From Gautieria morchelliformis (taxonomy: Eukaryota > Basidiomycota > Agaricomycetes > Gomphales > Gomphaceae): DNA of 64,000 bases. The stretch lies in assembly GCA_015179125.1 (NCBI GenBank), contig WHVA01000076.1:124001-188000 (forward strand). Direction: 5' to 3'. Made by a program: the position numbers and the translations under genes. Positions 1-12,425 of the stretch are shown here, piece by piece. The notes below the pieces were generated by a model, which saw nothing but the letters and a program-made list of their open reading frames with translations, ran no database searches and was not told the origin of the DNA. Numbering within the stretch: the first letter of the stretch is position 1; each line of letters begins with the position of its first letter.

Positions 1-464
1 CACCACACACCCTTCACAGAAGCTTGCCCACCGCTACCTTGAACCCTTCACAGTGATGCGGAGGGTTGGACGGAATGCATACCGCCTCCGACTTCCAATG
101 TCCATGTCCCGCCTCCACCCCGTCTTCAACATGGTGAAGTTACTCCCTATGCTTGAGGACCCAATTCCAGGTCGGAAGGCTCGTCCGCCACCTCCACCAG
201 AAATTGTAGATGGGGAAGAGCACTATGTGGTGGAACGGATCCTGGACAGCCGGTTTGTGTGAGGGCGACTCCAATTCCTCGTGAAATGGGAAGGGTATGG
301 GTATGAGGAGAATTCGTGGGTCCCAGAGCAAGATGTTTCCGCTCCAGACAAACTCCGCGAGTTCTATAGGACACACCCTGGTGCCCCTCGCCTAATCCGC
401 TCACTGGCATTTCAATCCCTCGTGTCCCATGCTTCGAGGACGCAGCACGCTAGAGGGGGGGTGA
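1..464 (+). pseudogene. Ty3/Gypsy family A pol 3' end (integrase C-terminus + chromodomain), broken
   Basis: This is the tail of a gypsy polyprotein entering from the left edge. It reads through the integrase C-terminal region (motif PVFNMVKLLP-like) into a chromodomain (motifs EHYVVERILDSR, then KWEGYGYEENSWVPEQD). Chromodomains at the integrase end tether new insertions to marked chromatin, so the element belongs to the chromovirus type. The frame is interrupted by TGA at 260-262. The better preserved copy at 42,541 has CGA there, so one C-to-T change at a CpG made the stop. After the stop the same frame stays open through the LTR start. The element is inactive. The 5' part lies outside the window. 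Confidence 0.9.
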
Positions 465-862
465 TGTCAGGGGACACCCTGTTTTCCATTTCCAGTTCCG
501 ACTCCATTTCCGACTCCGCTTACGGTTCCAATTCCATCTCTGCCTCCGCTTTCGGAAATGATTCCGCTTCTGGGAGACCTTCCACCAGTTCTGTTTGCTT
601 TGCCAGTTCCACTCCAATTTCCGACTTCCGCTCTCGGAATAGTGTCGGAAATCAAGCGACTCGCATAATAGGTGGCATGGGTTGATCAAGGGTCAGGGAG
701 GTCCGGGGGATGCAGGGTTGATGGTGTGTGCCGAGTGTTGTCCCTGGCTGCGCAGCGTAGTATAATACGGGCATTGGGGGTCCTTAGACTTTTCTCTTTG
801 GATTTCCCCTTGTCAGTTGTGTGGTAGTGTGATCTCCACAACCAGCCAGGGTTGCCCTTACA
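465..862 (+). repeat. LTR of gypsy family A, 3' LTR (398 bp, form without the intron-like segment)
   Basis: It starts TGTCAGGGGACACC and ends GCCCTTACA, directly after the pol tail, so it is the 3' LTR. It contains a TATA-like box at 761. Compared with the LTRs at 37,721, 42,762 and 46,387 it lacks the 63-bp segment that begins GTGAGA and ends TCAG; the junction lies after position 816. It also lacks 8 bp just after the TATA-like box and carries no 18-bp minisatellite expansion. Confidence 0.88.
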
Positions 863-1157
863 GCTGTTGGCAAAGATCTTCAAAGGAGACTGTTCATCAA
901 CAAAAGGATTATTCATAACTGAACAACCTTTCCACAGAGCCTCACACATCACCTTGTCAAGCTACATGAGCTATTCACCTTGACTGTAGACTAGGGTCCT
1001 TTACTTTGATCACCCTATACCTTGTATATCTTTACCAGTTCAGCTCCCCTTACCGAACCACCTCTTTCACCGCACAAGGCATTTGGGCATTCTCTGTGTT
1101 TGCATATCCATGATTCACTGACACATGATACTAAACACCAAAAAAATAATCTTGACA
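863..1157 (+). repeat. 3' fragment of an LTR of family C
   Basis: Similar along its length to the 3' end of the LTR-like sequence at 49,380-49,639, for example the shared blocks around TTTGGGCATTC and the end AATCTTGACA. Immediately after CTTGACA the sequence becomes gypsy family A reverse transcriptase. Two independent insertion sites therefore agree that this LTR family ends in TTGACA. The 5' part is missing, replaced by the family A LTR that ends at 862. Confidence 0.65.
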
Positions 1158-2483
1158 CTACCTCAACGACATCCTCATCTGCATGAAAATGCTCTCAGAA
1201 CATTGGAAAGTCATTTGGTGAGTTATGAAGCAGCTTCAGGAGTATGAGCTCTACCTCCACCTGCAGTAGTGTGAGCCACCTTCAACAACTCAAGAAGCTG
1301 ATCACATTGGCCCCAATCCTCGTGTTCCCAAACAGCCTCCAGCCTTTCCAAGTTGAAGCTGATATCATGGCTGTGGGTCAAGAGGCGCTCCAGGACATCC
1401 ATCAGGGGTTCTGAGATGGGTAGAACAAGGAATTGGTGGCAAAGGCAGTGGAGGAGCTTTAGACAGGGCATTTTGGCTCAGTATGGGGTGCTTAGTGGTT
1501 AGAAAGAGACAGGTTGTTGCAATTCTGGGGGAAGATATATGTCCAAATGTGCCAGACCTTCAGAATGCATCATGTCACAGCAGCATGACACTCAGGTGGC
1601 CAGACATGCTGGGAGGTGGAAGACACTGGAGCTGATAGCATGGAACTACTGGTGGCCACAGATATCACACTACATCTGTCAGGAGGTGAAGTCCTGTGAC
1701 CCCTGGCTATACACCAAGGCCCAGCGGTTGCCCCCAATGGGCAAAATTGCCCCACTTCTAGTTCCAGAGTCTCAGTGGGACACGGTCAGCATCAACTTCA
1801 TCATCAAACTTCCAGAATTACATGGATATGACATGGTAATGTGCATGGTAGACTTGGTGAGAAAACAGTCCCACTTCATCCTGACAATGACCACCATGGT
1901 GGCCCTTGGGGTGGCATGCCTGTTCCTTGGGAATGTCTTGAAACTGCATGGGCTTCCCTACCAAGTCATTTCTGACTGAGGCCCACATTTCATCACCGAG
2001 CTCACCCAAGAGCTATACCAAATGCTTGGCATTAGGCTCACTACAACCATGGTGTACCATCTGCAGGGGGCCCGCCAGATGGAGCGTGTCAACCAGGAGC
2101 TCAAGCAGTATCTTCGACTCTTTGTAAATGAGAGGCAGGACAACTGGGATGAACACCTACCACTCACAGAGTTCCAGTACAACAACCACATCCACTCCAT
2201 GACACAAGAGACCCCATTCATGCTTGAACATCAGCCAACACCCCCAGATGGGCTTCTAACCGAACCAACCAAACTCCTGGATGGTATCTGTGAATGTGTT
2301 ACGTATAAAAAAGAATCCCAGAGTTTGGATTTAAAAGGACAGTGGCTTCAATGTATGTGTTGTTTCCAAAGTGCACAAGTTCTACCAGACTCACCAGGGA
2401 GCGCTGCAAAGAATTCTGTCAACAGCCTTCAAGATTATCATGTCCTATGCTTCAAGGGCACAGCACTCTAGAAGGGAGTTTTA
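1158..2483 (+). pseudogene. Ty3/Gypsy family A pol remnant (RT fragment, RNase H remnant, integrase)
   Basis: A decayed copy of the element at 38.9-42.7 kb. A short piece of reverse transcriptase near the catalytic YxDD box is seen at 1158-1220. An internal deletion then joins sequence ending TGTGAG directly to CCACCTTC at about 1,270. Integrase follows at 1,539-2,260, with the HHCC zinc-binding region (HHDT..H-like, then C..C) and the core. TGA at 1,977-1,979 replaces the CGA seen in the better copy (VSDRGPQF becomes VSD-stop). The remnant is poor in CpG relative to the younger copy. It runs directly into an LTR at 2,484. Not functional. Confidence 0.85.
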
Positions 2484-2886
2484 TGTCAGGGGAACCCCCT
2501 TCCAAGACCATTGCCAAGTTCTGCCCAATCACTGTCCGAGTGCATCCTGAACCATCAAGCCATCCTTGCGTCCAACTCAGTCCCAAGACTGAGCCTTTAG
2601 CTTTGGCTCCCATTCCAGAGTGGCATCAGGGTCAGTACGTGACCTGAGGATCACTGGGTGAGTCAGGGTTGATGTCAGATGGGAAGCAGGTGCCCCTGGC
2701 TGCGGGCAGGGGTGTCCAGTAGTGCAAGGTATATAGGTAGTTCACTGGCAGTGGGGATCCTTAGCTTTTCCTCTTTGGATCCCTCTCTGCCAGGTGAGAC
2801 CCATGTCATCTAGTCTTATATTCATCTTTGGATCCCTCTCTTCCAGATCATATGATATTCCACTGTCTCAGGGAGTTGCCCTTACA
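2484..2886 (+). repeat. LTR of gypsy family B (403 bp, with intron-like segment)
   Basis: Starts TGTCAGGGGAACCCC and ends GCCCTTACA. It follows the decayed pol, so it is a 3' LTR. A TATA-like box lies at 2,730. An intron-like segment at 2,794-2,846 begins GTGAGA and ends TTCCAG, and the sequence before its donor is repeated before its acceptor (about TTTGGATCCCTCTCT). Related to, but clearly diverged from, family A LTRs. Confidence 0.8.
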
Positions 2887-2983
2887 CTGCCATCACTGGC
2901 AAGGGTGGGTATCAAATTCTCGTTTGCTGCCACCATCACTTTGGCAAAGTGAGCTAGCATGATATATTCCTTTAGCGCATCAT

Positions 2984-3998
2984 CTAATAAATCAAGCTCA
3001 AGGGCCAATGCCAGTTGAATGCTTCATTCATGACACCATTCTCACTTGTTGAGACTCGCAAATTCTCAGGACGACTTGCTGGATGGTCGAGAGCCTGGCT
3101 AGTGTGCTGGCTGAAATCCACATCCACAACGACATGACTTTTCCAAATCACCTCCGGTGTCGATTTGGGTATTCGTCCCAGTGAGAATCCACGTGGCTCT
3201 GCTCGGATCAGATCGTGGCAAAATCGTGCCCGCACTATCAGTACCAGCTGGCCCAAGCAGGTCCGCCAAATTGGCACAGACATTTGTGCCCTGACAGTAC
3301 GAGATCGGACGACATCTATTGTATTTTCTTAGGGACTTAGTTACAATATAATTCTGAAGTTTCCTAGCAGTCTGATCTGGATCGGACCACATCGACGCCC
3401 AGTCCGATCCCAGTAGTAATCACTCACAGTCAGCATGTTCACCAGGACGCTATTCCTGTAAATAGGCGTAAGTAAAAAGTATGAGTGACTACGAGCACAT
3501 ACCAGAAGCGATGAAGAGGGAGCGACGATGCAAGCTTGGCCACGAGCAGTGCGGTGCACGCTCGGTTCGATACGGTTTGCTTATGGCCAATACTTACACT
3601 GCTGTAGAACTATACATATATCAAAAAGAAGAAAACTATGGGAGAACAAGGAAATACATGCACCTACTTGTTGAGAATAACAGGCACTGACGATAGATAA
3701 CGCCACGTATCCCACTGGTACAGATGCCGCAAGCACGAAGATCGTGGAGCCGAACACGCTGACCGCAATCAGCACGTCAAAATTGACCAACAGCCCTGAA
3801 GTACTATAGATGTTGTACAGCAAAGTAGAACAAATGTGGGAAACGACGCACAGCGGATCACCATCCATGTGAAATACCAAAACCTCTGATTAGTGCCCAC
3901 GTGCTTATAATGACCGTGTAGGAATTGACATCCGACTGAGAACGTGGTGTCTGGGTAAACCGTCCGCTTGTCATTGTCGGACTCGTCATACGCCATGC
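2984..3998 (-). CDS. putative multi-exon membrane protein, family not recognised
   Basis: A possible gene on the minus strand. An ATG at 3,996 opens a frame rich in charged and aromatic residues (starts MAYDESDNDKRTVYPD). Further downstream a hydrophobic stretch around 3,650-3,790 (DVLIAVSVFGSTIFVLAASV) looks like a transmembrane segment, followed by a plausible donor (CAACAAGGTAGGT-like). An acidic or polar stretch at 2,984-3,283 could be a C-terminal exon. I could not join these into one continuous spliced frame, so the gene may be broken. A 76-bp near-copy of its 5' end, including the ATG, sits inverted inside the LINE at 60.6 kb, which suggests the sequence exists in more than one copy. 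Function unknown. Confidence 0.3.
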
Positions 3999-6109
3999 CT
4001 ACGTGTTCTTCTCCTGGAATATTGAACTATGTTGGTTTTGAGACGTATATGTGTAGTTATTCACCATACTAGGTGCCGGTGCCTATAGGAGGTGCGGTAG
4101 AATTCGGTGATGAAAGTCGGCAAGCGGTGTTTGTCACGTACCGCATACAATGCTTGACAAAAATTACGACTATCATAAATGGGTGACCCTAAATTCCTAA
4201 ACTCCTGGTTTTAATCGGCTCCACGTGACAGCTGTCGAGTTTAGGAACGATTTCGAAACCGTAATGCCAAAGCAATGGTGGAAGTGCTCTGTCATCGGCA
4301 TCCGGTCGGCACGAATAAGTTAGGGCAAGAAATCACCTCGTTGGGCCAGCTGTCATCAAATGTCACATTCTTTGGTTTAGGAAACAGCCAATAGGTTAGA
4401 GAGGGCCGGGTCGCGACCCCTTCTCTAGACTTTTTGTTTAACTGTAAAACGCTTCCGCGACGTTTAGACGTGGAATTTGGGAATTTAGCTCTACAGAAAG
4501 TCACCCAATGATTGCGTAAGGATCCAGCACTTAGACAGAAGTGCAACTTGGAAATAGGCCGAGATCAAGACAGGCAGATGGTAAGCGCAACTCAGCAGAA
4601 TTCGTCCAATGATTTAGTTGGCTGAAAGCCAGTTTGGCACTGCGGAATGTTTTGAACCGAACGTTTGCACAGAAAATAGCAATCCAGGGCCGAAAGTCTG
4701 TGCTCCGCGAAGGCACAGTGTCATCCCAGGAGAGCAGATGTTCCATGGGATTTGTGCTGGCGAGTCGATTTCGTACGATCTGCAGACTGCGACGAGGCCA
4801 TTCTCACTCGCGTCGCGGTGGTGTCATGCATATTTCCAAGGTCAAAGTCTAGGAGTTAGTGTGATTGTTCTATGGCCTGCGTGAATAGCCAAACACACAG
4901 CGGTAAGTACATAATACAGACATAACCCATAGGAATAAACGTACATGCATGGGCACAGCAGCGCTGTTCGTTCTCTAAACGCGGAGTCTGGACTACAATC
5001 GCAGCCAACTCCGCGACATTTTCTTGATATAAAGTCCCAAACAGTCAGATGTACACAAGCACCAGGTTGGGGTAATTCTAAACTTGCCGATCCTTTGCAG
5101 TAAAGCAATTTTAGCACAGCGGTAACTACTTTTCGGAGGTCCTGCAACGTCCCAACTTGACTTCGACGAAGTTGGTAATACGTACTCCACTGAAAGCTCC
5201 CGTCCTCAGTGTGTGCCGGTCCGGTCTCTTCAGCTGCGACTGCTTCTCGAATAGAATGCAGGTGCCCTGGGCATCGATGCCAGCTCCCAGATTAGATTGT
5301 GAAGCCAGCCGCCAGTGGCCGGTCCACTATCAAGTGGTGCGATATCCAGGGCCATCGAGGCTGCCTCTTCAAGTTAGACCATGAAGTGCTGGGAAAATTA
5401 GCCGGTCATGACGTGCCGGCCGCGGTGGGTTAACCACTCCATGAGTAAATTATTCCTCATCCTAACTCTGACAGGTCTCCCGATCAAGGTGCACTGTTTC
5501 AGTGATTCTCCCCGTCTGTCTGTGCACTGGGCACGGGTTCTGAGGCTTCGCGTTGTCGAGGCTTTACGTTGTAGAGACTGTACGTTGCCGACTCGGAGGC
5601 TTTACGTGGTCGAGGCTTTACGTGTTCGAGGACGGTTTAATCTTGCTTCTCGAAGCACAAGGAGCTATCTACGGTGTCCCAGGGATCGAACACATCCGAC
5701 CCCGATATCAGCCAAACGCGGTATCAGTGACAGCGTACCCCCTCTTCTATCTTCGCTGGTTGCCTGACGCTCTTTGAGCCATTGTTTCTCTGCACATATG
5801 ACTTGTACACGCCCCACACGAGGCAGCTGCCGCGTGCAGGTACCGATCTTAATCTGTCTCGACCTTCTTAGGATCGGACCCACACCACTGCTATAATACC
5901 TAGAGCCACGTAGACCGCTCGTAGCAACGACGCGTCCGCTGGAACTGTCCTCAGCCGTATATGCGCAATGACCTCACCCTTACCACAAGAAATCATGAGC
6001 ATGATTGAGACCGTTGGGGGCTCGTACGTCCTGTTATAAAATAATCCTAGAATAGAAAAATTGACTCCCTCCCAGCCAAATCATCAGATACGGAGAGTTA
6101 GCGGTCCTT
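3999..6109. other. no gene recognised
   Basis: Open frames here are short and show no family signature or convincing splice structure. The only pattern seen is a run of four imperfect repeats of a GAGGCTTTACGT-like unit at about 5,548-5,632. Nothing else is recognised. Confidence 0.5.
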
Positions 6110-7705
6110 GGTGAGCGTATTGATAATTGACTACACTCCCCAAACTGACTGTTGCTTCGACTTGTGACCACCAGCTTTCTCTCTCTATGACTTTGTTCTA
6201 TGTCTGTCAAATGAAATAGACCTAGTCTGGCGACGCCCGTTCCGTTACATGACAGTGCTCTACTTCATCACAAGACATCTAATGATTGGGAGCCTCATCA
6301 TCGATGCTGCTTACAACCCTGCACAGCCTCAGGTAGTTTCTATTGCTATACCTACTCGGAAATTGCTCACGATCGTGTTGTAGTATGTTATCTGTTGGTG
6401 CGATCAGCAGAACCTCATTCTTACCCCGCTATTTCACCAGTTGTTCGCCTATGGAACGGTTCGCGGATGTGCTGAAAAATCTCAGTTGTTTCTGTACCCT
6501 CGGTGCGTATTATTACCTTCGTGCCTCTATAATGCTCACAATTTATCTCCGATCAGTACTTTTGGTAGTCTGCTCGTGGGCTATGTTCGACCGATCTCGA
6601 CTGTTACTATCAATCTGCGGATTCTCAGCGTTCACCATCGGAGCACTTGACTGCGTATGCGATGTTATATCGAATGCTAGCTAGATCTGACAGACTGTTT
6701 CCTTCAGGTGGCAATCGTTGTGAACGACTGTGCGCAGGGAGCATATCAATCAAAGGCTTCACTACTGTTCGTCCCCCCCTTTTTCTCCAGTTGCATCTAC
6801 GGATTAACAATTGATGTAAATGCAGATGTATGAAACACTCATAGCATGACTTGGTATACTTACACTAATGACTGCTTTCCAGGGAGCACTATCAACTTTT
6901 GCTCTCAATTTGTATTCGATTCGATTGTCATGTTCCTCGTCATATACAATGCGTTCTGCGCGGTCAGTTTCGAAAGAAGCATCAAAGCTCTTCAAAGAAG
7001 AACGCTTGCCAATCTCATTCTATACGATGGCAAGTAACAATCCTTATACAATCTGCTCGAAACTTATACGTATGATCAGGCTTGACATACTACATGTTTG
7101 TTTTTTTGTGGTCGTCGTGTCGTTCTGTCATGAGCCAAACGTTTATAGTACCATATTCCTTGTGACACTGGTCCATCTTCTTTTAACATTCGTGAGTCTA
7201 TTCATTCCCCTATAGCATCACGGACTCTGATTCTCCTGCCGTTCAGCTTGCGCCTGTACGTAATCCAGTCTCATGGGCCTTCTTCTTAGCCTAATACTCC
7301 CTTAGGATGGGTTCAGACAATGTGCACGACCTTTCATCCGACCGTGAGTGGCTGATTTCGCATTACGCCATTGGCATCTTATCAGAAGGCGTCTTTAGCC
7401 TCTCTTCTGTCATCACTGCTCGATTTCTTCTGAACATGCGCTATATGGAAGTGTACCCCAATAGTACGACGATGATGGCACTGACCACAATGGCTGTGAC
7501 CATCGAGTGGCAACCACAGCCTACAAAATCCGAGGATTGCAAAGACTCTATGGATGACACATATCAGCATGCTGTTTCCGTGGAGACTGGAAGCATAGCC
7601 TCAAACGACACGGATGTCGTCTTGCATCCTGCAAGGCGTGCCGTACTTAACTACGATGCAGCTAGGGAGATCAGTGGAATTCTTGAAAAGACGTTCTGTG
7701 CTTGA
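6110..7705 (+). CDS. DUF6533 seven-transmembrane protein
   Basis: A basidiomycete membrane-protein family of unknown function. The diagnostic N-terminal block is clear at 6,187-6,330: YDFVLCLSNEIDLVWRRPFR followed by YFITRH. In this family it is a conserved Y-D-x(3)-L...E-x-x-L/I-V-W segment preceding a first TM helix. Further TM-like exons are visible at about 6,500-6,680 and 6,880-7,040 (FVFDSIVMFLVIYNAF, then LANLILYDG) and at 7,090-7,200. The last exon, 7,307-7,705, has the family's closing motif ITARFLLNMR and then a hydrophilic tail of about 80 residues ending KTFCA. At least five introns are needed. I did not fix every splice site, and the first exon upstream of 6,187 is uncertain, so intactness is unproven. 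Confidence 0.7.
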
Positions 7706-10333
7706 GTAAACATGGTGGGTTTCGTCCTCCGATTCGCAATTAATTACTACATCGAACTCACCTCTATCGTTAGGGAATCTAGTTGTTTGTCTCCTTATCG
7801 TTCTGAGACCAAGGACTACGGGCACTCGCGGAATGTTTGAGTCCCACTGTGTCTGACGTGAAGTTGGCCAGCGGAAGACATGTAGTAACCTCACTTGAGG
7901 AATATCGCGCGCCAGAGACCACGCATCAGGAACTACCGCCTCCAGACTATTCTGGACCGGTTAGGCTGTATACAAGTATGTTTAATGGCTGTTAGATCAA
8001 TAAAAGATACGCGCGGGGTCAGGTCTGTATACAGTATACGAGTGACCAGACTGTAATTCATACAAAAATCAAACTGCAATTTGATATAACAAATGATACC
8101 AATGATCCTATAGAATATATAGATCCATATTTGAAGAGGCCCTGCATAAGTACCTGATTCAACGAATGTTGGTTCAAAAGAAATCGATTGTCGCTTGGAT
8201 CGCCGCAGGTAGTCTCACTGCGAGAATCAATCCGTCGTCTGATCCGGTGACACCCACGATTCTACTGACTCTGACTACCCAGAAACGCATCAAATGACTG
8301 ACGGCTACGAAATGAAGCCACCCAGGGCTGGCCAGAGCTCAATGCATTCCCAATCGACGACTTGAGGGGGTGCATGGTGGTTGTCTTTGATGCTCTATTT
8401 CGTAGTGTTAGTAAAGCCGATTATTGGCTCCCATACTCTTCCTAGTAATATGTATCCGAACACGGCGTATCAATTTCCCCAAGCTGAGGAGCTAGCTTGT
8501 GACCCATTCCAGGTTGGACCCCGGCCATGCAGATAGCTCACCATGGCAGGAAATCAATGCTCGAAAGACTTTTGAAATAGGCAGGCGACTCTCCTCAGCC
8601 ATATTTCTGTCCAGCACCCGAGAAATGAGGCAGCCATATGGAAGAAATATGTCAATCGATTAGCCTTCCACGAGATGCACTTCCATCTGAATGTAAATCC
8701 AAAATTCAAATCGCCCACAATCCTGCAAGCAGTGTAAGATGATCGGCCTGTATCACTTTGCAAAGCACTGTTTCCATGCCAATTAGGTGTACTACCGACC
8801 TGTACGTAGAGTCATGGACGGGACGTGGTTTTGGTGTTGAAATCTTATAGTAATCCTGGGTGGCTTGAGGATGATGAGAGATCTCACCCAGGGCGAAAGG
8901 CGCTCGCAGACACTCGGAGCCCGGCTAATTTATCACAGCTAGCTGGCTGGCCACTGGCAGCTAGAGCCCGCTCCTTGTTTTGAACATGGGAATAATGGTT
9001 GCGAATCGTGCCCCCAACATTTCCGACTGCGTTTCACTGTATACCGCAGGGAACAGCCGGGTGAGTCCGAGGTGCCACCCCAAGCCGAGTCAGGTCACCA
9101 TCACAAACTTGAGAGGTGACGTGGTGGAGGCACTTCAAGTAGTCAAATGCGCCCTGCGCAATGACATCGGCGAGGGCAAGTCTGACTCAGGCTTCGAGTT
9201 GGATAGTGATTGCGAGTTGGGTCTCGATGACATCATCGATGATGAGGGAGCGTTTTTGCGTTACATACAAAGTAAGAATGATATCTCTGTCTACGAAGCC
9301 ATTCCCCCACCAACAGGCCAAGCCCGAGCCGAGCCAGGCCAAGTGCTAACGGCCTGGCTCAGGATTTAGCAAGCCAAAGCCAGCGCGAGCCAGGCCAAAG
9401 CCACGGTTTTCAGGCCAAGCCAGGCCGTGCCCACCAAGGCCTCATATCTCGATTATCAAAAAAGGCATTGGCTCTAGCTGCCAATACCGAATCTTTAAAA
9501 ATTGGTCGTTGAGGGCCAGTGAAAAACATCTCGCAGTAGTACTCCCTTTGGTGCTCTCTTTGAAGTCTCTTAACATTAATGCCTGCCACGCCGTGTTCTT
9601 CCCAAGTCAGCAACGCAACCCACCCCACGCATCTCCTCGAAGTCTGCCTGCCTCTACAGGATGACATCACACGAAGCCTCCAACAGGTGGAGGTTTAGAT
9701 AAGCTACTCTGCCTGGGGCGGCGTTGTCAAGGGCACCCTAAGTTAATTAGATGGATGCAGTACGTCTGTGCCCTCTACCACATTTGACCTGGTATTATAC
9801 GCGTGTTCAATCTCTTCCTTGCAAATTGTGTTGCACCAACTGGTATCCGATTAGTACGGCGGGGGTCCCCCCGGGGGTGCGAGTTTGTAATTTTTTATTT
9901 TTATTTTTTCCTTATTTTATTTCGATTGAACTTGTGCACAGACATCCACGTACATCCCCGTGTATATGGGACTGTTGGGTGGCTGTTCTATAAATCCCAA
10001 AGCAAACAAACTTCACCCGACTTCAGACGAGCGGCCCTGAGAACCCTACTAGTAGCTTGGCGGCAGTCATTTCGCCTTTGTGGAGTGAACTTAGCGTGTG
10101 ATTCTCCCCACCGTGGGCTACTGTTCACCGTGTATGTGGCAGGAGGTATCTATCTTCCATGCCGCCTTCATCCAGGTGACGTAAAAATAAAATGTGGTAC
10201 TAGAAAAGACGTTTGGAGCAGGTGAGCCACATCACTCGTGTACATCTGCAGGCTTTGTATTTAACAAACGTACTTAATTTTTCAATCTCTCCCACAACTT
10301 AGGACCTTTGGTGGCTTGACGAACTAGTTTCGT
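7706..10333. other. gene-poor region with a GC-rich low-complexity patch
   Basis: No family is recognised. An open frame at 8,980-9,369 (129 codons, acidic middle) has no recognisable domain and may be chance. Between about 9,318 and 9,425 there is a low-complexity patch built on AGCCAGGCC/GCCAAGCC. A short inverted repeat of G and C runs lies near 9,861-9,877. The last 60 bp may hold the 5' leader of the next gene, with a possible acceptor (ACTTAG) near 10,303. Confidence 0.45.
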
Positions 10334-12049
10334 ATGGAGTCTATGAGTAGCGACGGACATTCACTCGACGGTTCTTTTCCCGTACCTCTCAAGGCCCTCG
10401 ATTCTGAAGCAACGGACGACCTTGATCTTGAATTCCCCCGGCTTGTGGACCTCCAATACGAAGCCGAGAACTCCTCTAAAATACTCATCAAACTACCCAA
10501 TGGCCCTCATGGGAGTTCGTTTCTAGAGGTTGGAGGTTCAGATACCGTTGCAGACGTTAAGAGGCAGGTCATCCCCCGTGTCAAAGTAAGAGGTATGCTC
10601 TACCTTGGTGGAACGTTTAGCCTTGACTGAACTATGCATCTGATCATTGTGGAGAGTTGGCGAAGCTGCAATTTGCAGGCATAGTCCTAGAAGACGAGCA
10701 AACGCTGTTGGACTATGGCATCTCCTCAGGCGCTGAAATTATCGTCCTGTGGCCCGAAGGAGCTGATGAAATAGATGTTGAGCAGCATGACATGGACGAA
10801 GACGCATCGACCCGGAGCGAATCAACGGGGGACCTGGCCCCACGCGGAGCGGATATCGCCTTGGAAGTAGAAAGGCGTAACTTGATGAACAAAGCACGCG
10901 CACGGATATTGTATCAATGGGACGGCACCACGCTGGTAAGTTCTATAGTTCTTCGAAGGAATTTTCGCCTGCCAAAGCTAATGAGACCACATGTATTCAG
11001 GACAAGCGGATGCTGGGTCTGCCATTGCACCCAGATGACTTCGTAATGATCGGCCGAATTATAAACCAAGATTGGTACGAAGGATATCTCCCAGGTGACA
11101 AGACATATGGATATATTCCTCGCAACTATGTAAAGATTGAATCGTGAGTGTGTTCTTGCTCTGTATGGCATCTAACTTACAAGACAACTCTTCGCACGTT
11201 AGGGTATATGACCCAAGTTTCGCGGAGACCCTAGGTTGCAATCCGCAGCCACTGCCGCTGTCAGCACCGGCACCAGTATCCGCACGGCCGCCTCGTCGGC
11301 TTCGCCAATTTTTTTGGGCCGCATTTGTGGATCCATTAGCCAGCTTGTTCTCATGGAAACATCCCAAACACAAGCAGATAATAACCGCCCTCAACACGGC
11401 GCCACATACTTCTGCTCCCCTCCTACCACCATCGCCATTCCCACCGAAGCCCCCAGTCCCCAATATGGACATCTTGGAGAACGGGAGCCGTTTGAGGCTT
11501 CGTCTCAAATTGGAGCCGCATAATCCAGATGACTACCCGACTATCAAGGCAAATCTGTCTCTAGTGTCCGCACCACAGACTCGAATCTCGCATGTCACAG
11601 TCGAACTGCAGTTCGAGCACGATTCCATTGTTGAACTGGAGCCAAAGCGGGAAGCAAGCAGCGAGACGGAAGCCAATCATGGCAATTCGGTCACTAATGA
11701 TATCTCGTTAACAGGGGGTGCTAACCACGGGCCTGTGGGTGTCAATTTGAAGCTTGGCCGCACCGTGTCAAAGACGGTCGAGTTCACCCGCCATACACGG
11801 GGGACAATTGTAGGGGACGGTGAGGGGAGCTCGATAGCATACTGGGTATTGAAGGAAGATCCCGGGCGAGCCGGGCGGTTCGGTCTTGATCCTCAGTATA
11901 CGATGTGGGTCAAGTTGCATGTTCGTCCTGTCCGGGTGGATTACCAGGTCACTGCAAAAATACTCGCAGATGACGGGGAAGCAGGAAATAATTGGTTCCG
12001 AACCAAGCGGCTGGGCTCTGGCCGTCAAAGATTTTACTTTGCACCTTGA
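10334..12049 (+). CDS. ubiquitin-like + SH3 domain protein (four exons, 506 aa)
   Basis: Exons 10334-10585, 10657-10935, 11001-11143 and 11203-12049 sum to 1,521 nt and read through without a break. Residues about 45-125 resemble a ubiquitin-like fold: SKILIKLPNG, then VADVKRQVIPRVK joined to LAKLQFAGIVLEDEQTLLDY. Residues about 165-225 form an SH3 domain with the ALYDF-like start (ARILYQWDGTTL), the conserved DWYEGYL and the closing GYIPRNYV. SH3 domains bind proline-rich peptides. A proline-rich linker (about residues 240-300) follows. The C-terminal 200 residues look beta-rich (GPVGVNLKLGRTVSKTVEFT) and recall a domain frequent in fungal proteins of unknown role. The protein is probably an intracellular adaptor. 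Its 3' end faces the C14 gene's 3' end across 376 bp. The domain calls are from motifs; the functional role is inference. Confidence 0.78.
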
Positions 12050-12425
12050 TCAGCTGTTAGCAATGCTGATGTCGATCGATGACTACTACTAGTACTTTGG
12101 CTATGGTTCGATACTATATATCCGCAGAGATCGATTCATATATATATGGACAGTACTGGTAAACTATATATTGTTGCGAATGGTAACTCGATCATATATG
12201 CGGTGAGATCTCACCGAACAGCTACATATGCAGGCGACAGTGGTGTTTTCGCACTTGGGACCAAGTAAAGGACGAGGGGTTGATTCAGATATATTATCCG
12301 AGACACCCTTCACCAAGATGGCGATGACCATACTGCATAACTCGGAACTAGTAGTGTGACATGAACGTAAATCCACCACGGTTTAGGTCCGTGGCAAAGA
12401 TAACGAAATATTCGAGTGAGAATTT
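12050..12425. other. intergenic, convergent gene ends
   Basis: This gap separates two convergent genes. It is AT-rich with TATATA runs at 12,110-12,200 that could serve transcript ends. No gene is seen. Confidence 0.5.

Noticed and set aside
8980..9670. Possible hAT transposon remnant
   Set aside because: The frames showed no dimerisation or catalytic motif that I could recognise; only low-complexity GC repeats are seen.
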